DNA from: Holacanthus passer
Taxonomy: Eukaryota > Chordata > Actinopteri > Pomacanthidae
Reading direction: 5' to 3'
NCBI GenBank assembly: GCA_025331565.1
Contig: JAFREQ010000035.1
Span: forward strand, 930,001-994,000
Length of the DNA stretch: 64,000 nucleotides
A program made the position numbers and the translations under genes. The notes beneath the pieces were generated by a model, which did no database searches, had not been told where the DNA came from, and worked only from the letters and a program-made list of their open reading frames with translations. Below, one piece after another: positions 59,946-64,000 of the stretch. Every line of letters starts with the position of its first letter. Within the stretch, counting starts at the first letter, position 1.

Positions 59946-62900
59946 TTCTCTCCACTCTTCAACACTGTAAAGTGTCTGTCGCCACTGAAGGTTACGGTAA
60001 CAAACCCAACCTCTCGCTCACCCTCTTACTCAATGGATCCATCAATTAGCCATTCACTTCCTCGTTTCTCCTCACGCGCTCGTTTGCTCGCTCATCTATC
60101 ACGTCACCAAACGTAAAGTCGCACTCACCATCACCAGCACCTCCAGTAAATCTCATCGATGTGACTGATGCAGTCGCTCAGACACTGCTCACTGCTCACT
60201 TACTCATTCATGCGTTGAGTGAATGAGTGAGCTCATTGTTTACTGACTGATTCAGCTTCGTCACTCACTCTCTCATCAACGGCTCCGGGAACAGGTCTGG
60301 TTTACATATGTGGATTTTACAGTTTGCTGTTGTCATGTTTGTGTGACTGATATGCTGCTGAGTTTCTGAAGGGGTGTGGTGACATAAACGCTGTATGAGG
60401 CTGCAGTTATATGAATACAGTGAAGGTGATTGTGGACATGGTGGACATGTGGTTTGCACAAGTGTTTTAAAAAGCGTGACAATTAACTCTATCCAGAGTT
60501 TGGGATATTTTTTAGATACTGTTTGCAGTGGTGATGAAAAAAATAAAAAGCATGTAGGGTAGCCTATGTGCCACTGCATCTCATTTTCTCCACTGGAAGG
60601 GCACGCCGGAGGGCACGTCACCAAATTTCTCCACTGTACGGGCATTTATCAGTGCACCGCATCGCGTTTTCTCCACCATAGAGGGCACCTCATCACATTT
60701 TATCCATTGTAAGGACGTCCATTAGTGCAACATAAATTTTTAGTGTATGCACACAAACAATTTTTGAGGGTACTTCTACTCACTGTCTTGCCCTCTGACT
60801 CTTAAGTAGAAAAGTAAATTGTCTTTTCCTCAATCAATAAACCCATTACTCACATAGGAAAATTGTCTTTTGAGTGAATTCAAGTGGAAAGATTATTAAA
60901 GACACAGCAATTTCAAACCTTTATCCAAAAGAGAACGATTTTGTGCTGTACTACCGTAAAACTGGGAGACTAAAAAAAAGATGGTCACAAATCTGTGTCG
61001 TAGAAATATCCTGACTTTTAGTCCCTAGTGGGGGCCATCATTCAAAAGGCTGGATCCTACATTTCCCATGATGCAACCACATCATAGGGGTCATGTTTTG
61101 AACTTCAAAAGCCCCTCCAGAGCCTCAGAAGACAATATACAACAAGATGAATAGTATTTCCCATGAGTAGTAAATCGACTTTCATGTACAATCAGGAGTG
61201 ATCTTTTACTGCAGATTTCTTTTTCCTTTCTTTTCATATACAGACTAGGTCACTGGAGACGTGATCGACTAATTAATTGATGTTTATTTGATGCACTTTT
61301 GAATTAGAAATGAATTTATTGGGTTTGGAATACTGTATATATTGCTGCATGCTCTTGAATATAGATACGAAATGAAAGTCAAAGACATCAAAATGGGATT
61401 TCAGGCGAGAGAGACTTGAGAAATCCTGATTTAACACTTTAAACTTTTATTGACTCTTTTCCTTTTTTATGATGGTGTTTATTGATTTATTGTACCTGTC
61501 ATTACATCAGCATGAAATTAAGTGGTTTCCTATTCAGCATGAATTTAATTGCATTGGAAATATTGAATCCAGAACGTTCATGTAACCAAAGATGAACACA
61601 TTATTTGCCATGTGCTAGCGTTGCCACTTATATGCCATTTCAGATTTATAACTCAGGCTTAACAGCGAATTAAAGTCAGGTCGAGAGGAGGATAAAAGAT
61701 TTACAGTCTGTTCGCCAGAATGGTCTGCTAACAGTCGTTCAGCCTACTCACACCATTATATCCTTCATTAAATGAGCTGTAGAGGAGAGAATGAGATTTA
61801 TCCTGCTGCTCTCAGGGCAAACAGGGCACAGTCTCTTCTTCAGACTGACGCTCCGTGTTGACATTGGGGGGGATAAATCCAGCGGGATCAATACCAGCTT
61901 TTCGTCTCATTGATTTGCTCATACAACCTCGCCCTCGTCCAACCCAGAGGTTCTTCCTCCACGCTGACCCCTCTCCGTCACCTGTGGACGCCGTTCATTC
62001 ATCTATCTACATATAGTGCCTATCCATTTCACCGGCTGGAGACAGTGACATTGTACAGTGAGAGCAGCTCTTAGAGGTCTCATGATGTCATGTTTTAAAA
62101 ACAGGGGGGGTGAAGGTGTAACTCAACAGTGATTGTTGAAGTTTTATTCACTTACTTACTGTAAATATATTTTTTATGTATAGAAAGTGCAGGTAATGTT
62201 TCTTAAAGTGAATGACTGAACTTAATATATTAGTTAGTTAGTAGTTTTAGGCAACAAAACATTTTGCTGAGGGAAAGATCATTGGGTTTGGGTTAGAATA
62301 CTTTGTTAAGCCTATGCCGGATTCAGACTACACATTTTTTTGTCTGTTAAGATGGTCACTGTGGCAGATTCATTCTTCAACTGAGAGACATGACAAACCT
62401 GAGCAATTATAGTTGGCAGTCTCTGTGAGTGTAATGTCATCGGGAAGGAGGTGTTAGGGACCGATTTCTGGGAACAAGAATGTAAACAATGCATTTTCTC
62501 CCAAGAGTGTGTGAATGATGACTGACTGTATTAAAGCCTAAAAAAAGTGTGACCTTTCCATTTACCACATCGTTTCTCTTGTGCTTCGCCATGTTTACAG
62601 TTGTGGACAGAAAAGTGCTCTGCGCCAATATTGGTCAATGTTTTGAACACTCTTTCTGTTGGGACGTTCTCAGATGCAGCGTCATTGTCGTACACTATGA
62701 AACACTACACATGATAAAGCGATGGATCGTCACATTCGACACCCTATCTGTGTCCGATAAGACTATTTTCAGGCTGATATCATGTAGTCTGAATCTAACC
62801 ATAGGGGACTTATGTCATCATGGCTACAATAATAATCACGTGGGTGAGGTTTGAGAACGACCATGGTCACGGGTAAAATAAACCAACATTGACCGTCCAT

Positions 62901-63974
62901 AGAAAACGTGAAACGAACAGCGGCCTCCCTTGTTAGAGTCTAAAGTTTTGTTGACCCACACCTCCTCCCTCTGTGCCTCTTTAATGGCATCGCACTTCTC
63001 TTTTGCTCCCGACAGGCAAGAGTCATTAGATGGTTTTGTCACTTAAACTTTTGTCATTTTGGGGCTTTTGCTGAAATGGCTGATGCTGTTGTTTTTCTTG
63101 GGAGAACAATCTCAGAAAACCTGTTTCATACACTGTGAATTTGAGACATCATGATTCTAAAATGTTTGTCTAATCTGCTAGACTCAATCTTTCAACAGTT
63201 CAAAATAATGTAATGACATGTAAAGGTTGTGTTGGGATGACATTTCTTTCATTTCATTTCATTTTATTCAGACAATGTCACAAATGAGTGTCACTGTAAG
63301 TTTTTTATGATTGAAAGCCAGTGTGTGCTGAACAGGAAGACGGCCGCTGTGACCTTTCACTGCAGCAGTGTTTTGTTTCCATCACTCGACCGACGGTGGT
63401 CTTTGTTTATTTCTGTCCTTCCTCGGGGGTAAATAAGACCCCGCTCTACCAGAGAGGAGTCTGGGTAATGAGGCTTGTGTCTCTGGAAGCTTTACATCCA
63501 ACAGGTCATGGGTCAAGCTCAGAGATATGGGGGAAATGGATATGAGGTTGGAGAAATCTATTTATATTATATTTCTGTGTGTGTGTGTGTGTTTGTGTGT
63601 TATGTCTTGTAATAATATCCATGCTCATTGTAATCATGAACCCACCAAACAACATTTCATAAAAGTAAATAGCAAAGCCAACATGAGAAACTGTTAGAAA
63701 ACAAATCAGCAAAAGTTAAAACCCAACATGTCACAAAAACAAATCAACAAAACTCAAAATATGACAAAAATAAAAAACATCATTAGCAAAACTAAGGTGC
63801 TTTTTGTGCATAACTTTTGAACTTCTTTGTTTTATTGGAGTGTGTAAAAATGCTCCTGTTTTACTTGGATTTATTTGAATTCTTTTGATTATCTGGAAAC
63901 AGAAAGAGCTCATGATGAATTGCCGGAAAGCTGGGATGGCATAAATATTAAAAGAGAAGACAAAATTGTTGATT

Positions 63975-64000
63975 GTTAAAGTTGCACTAATTGATATTTG
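63975..64000 (+). repeat. left edge of a second copy of the 20670 repeat, cut by window end
   Basis: GTTAAAGTTGCACTAATTGATATTTG matches the start at 20670 with a few substitutions. Confidence 0.45.

Larger units (their letters stand above)
52298..64000. other. upstream region of ntng2
   Basis: No protein-coding gene is recognised on either strand. It contains CT and CA microsatellites, one inverted-repeat element (57988-58276) and the first bases of another repeat at the right edge. It probably includes the promoter and non-coding first exon(s) of ntng2, which I cannot place. Confidence 0.6.

Overview
The window looks like nuclear DNA of a ray-finned (teleost) fish. It is intron-rich and full of CA/GT and CT microsatellites. 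It carries short inverted-repeat elements and a 'paired exact-consensus' interspersed repeat that I recognise as common in percomorph fishes. I see no bacterial, plasmid, rRNA, tRNA or CRISPR content.

Almost all of it is one gene on the minus strand: netrin-G2 (ntng2; I cannot tell ntng2a from ntng2b). Netrin-G2 is a GPI-anchored, netrin-related synaptic adhesion protein. Reading right to left, the gene has: a start and signal-peptide exon (52020-52238); the main laminin N-terminal (LamNT) exon (40257-40900); the first laminin-EGF exon, LE1 (21268-21440); a short linker exon (19195-19224); several exons of the variable 'unknown' (Ukd) region between LE1 and LE2; and the LE2 exon (92-259). LE3, the EGF-like module and the GPI signal lie beyond base 1. 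Splice phases fit across all of these exons, and the LE1-linker-LE2 junctions reproduce the residues I recall from mammalian NTNG2.

The striking part is the LE1-LE2 interval. Three unique cassette exons (acidic 204 bp, Ser/Gly 87 bp, and Pro/Ser/Thr/His-rich 402 bp with eight consecutive His) are followed by a tandem array of 20 homologous mini-exons between 4232 and 10456. One dead copy lies near 3081-3150, and a further 51-bp candidate exon lies at 2648-2698. Every array copy has AG and GT splice sites, a length divisible by three (54 to 114 bp), phase 1 at both ends and no stop codon. Together they encode 1,968 bp (656 codons) of a His-, Glu- and Lys-rich repeat built on SHKSEGHGHETHGHK. 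All 20 donors lack G at intron position +5, whereas every single-copy exon of the gene has it, which suggests optional or regulated inclusion. Any combination of cassettes stays in frame with no junction stop, provided the 30-bp linker exon is kept. I take this as a candidate undescribed system: a combinatorial, histidine-rich, expanded Ukd domain in a fish synaptic adhesion protein.

The rest (introns of about 18.8 kb and 11.1 kb, and about 11.7 kb upstream of the start codon) holds interspersed repeats and microsatellites. I found no other gene I could support. Non-coding first exon(s) and the promoter are not resolved.
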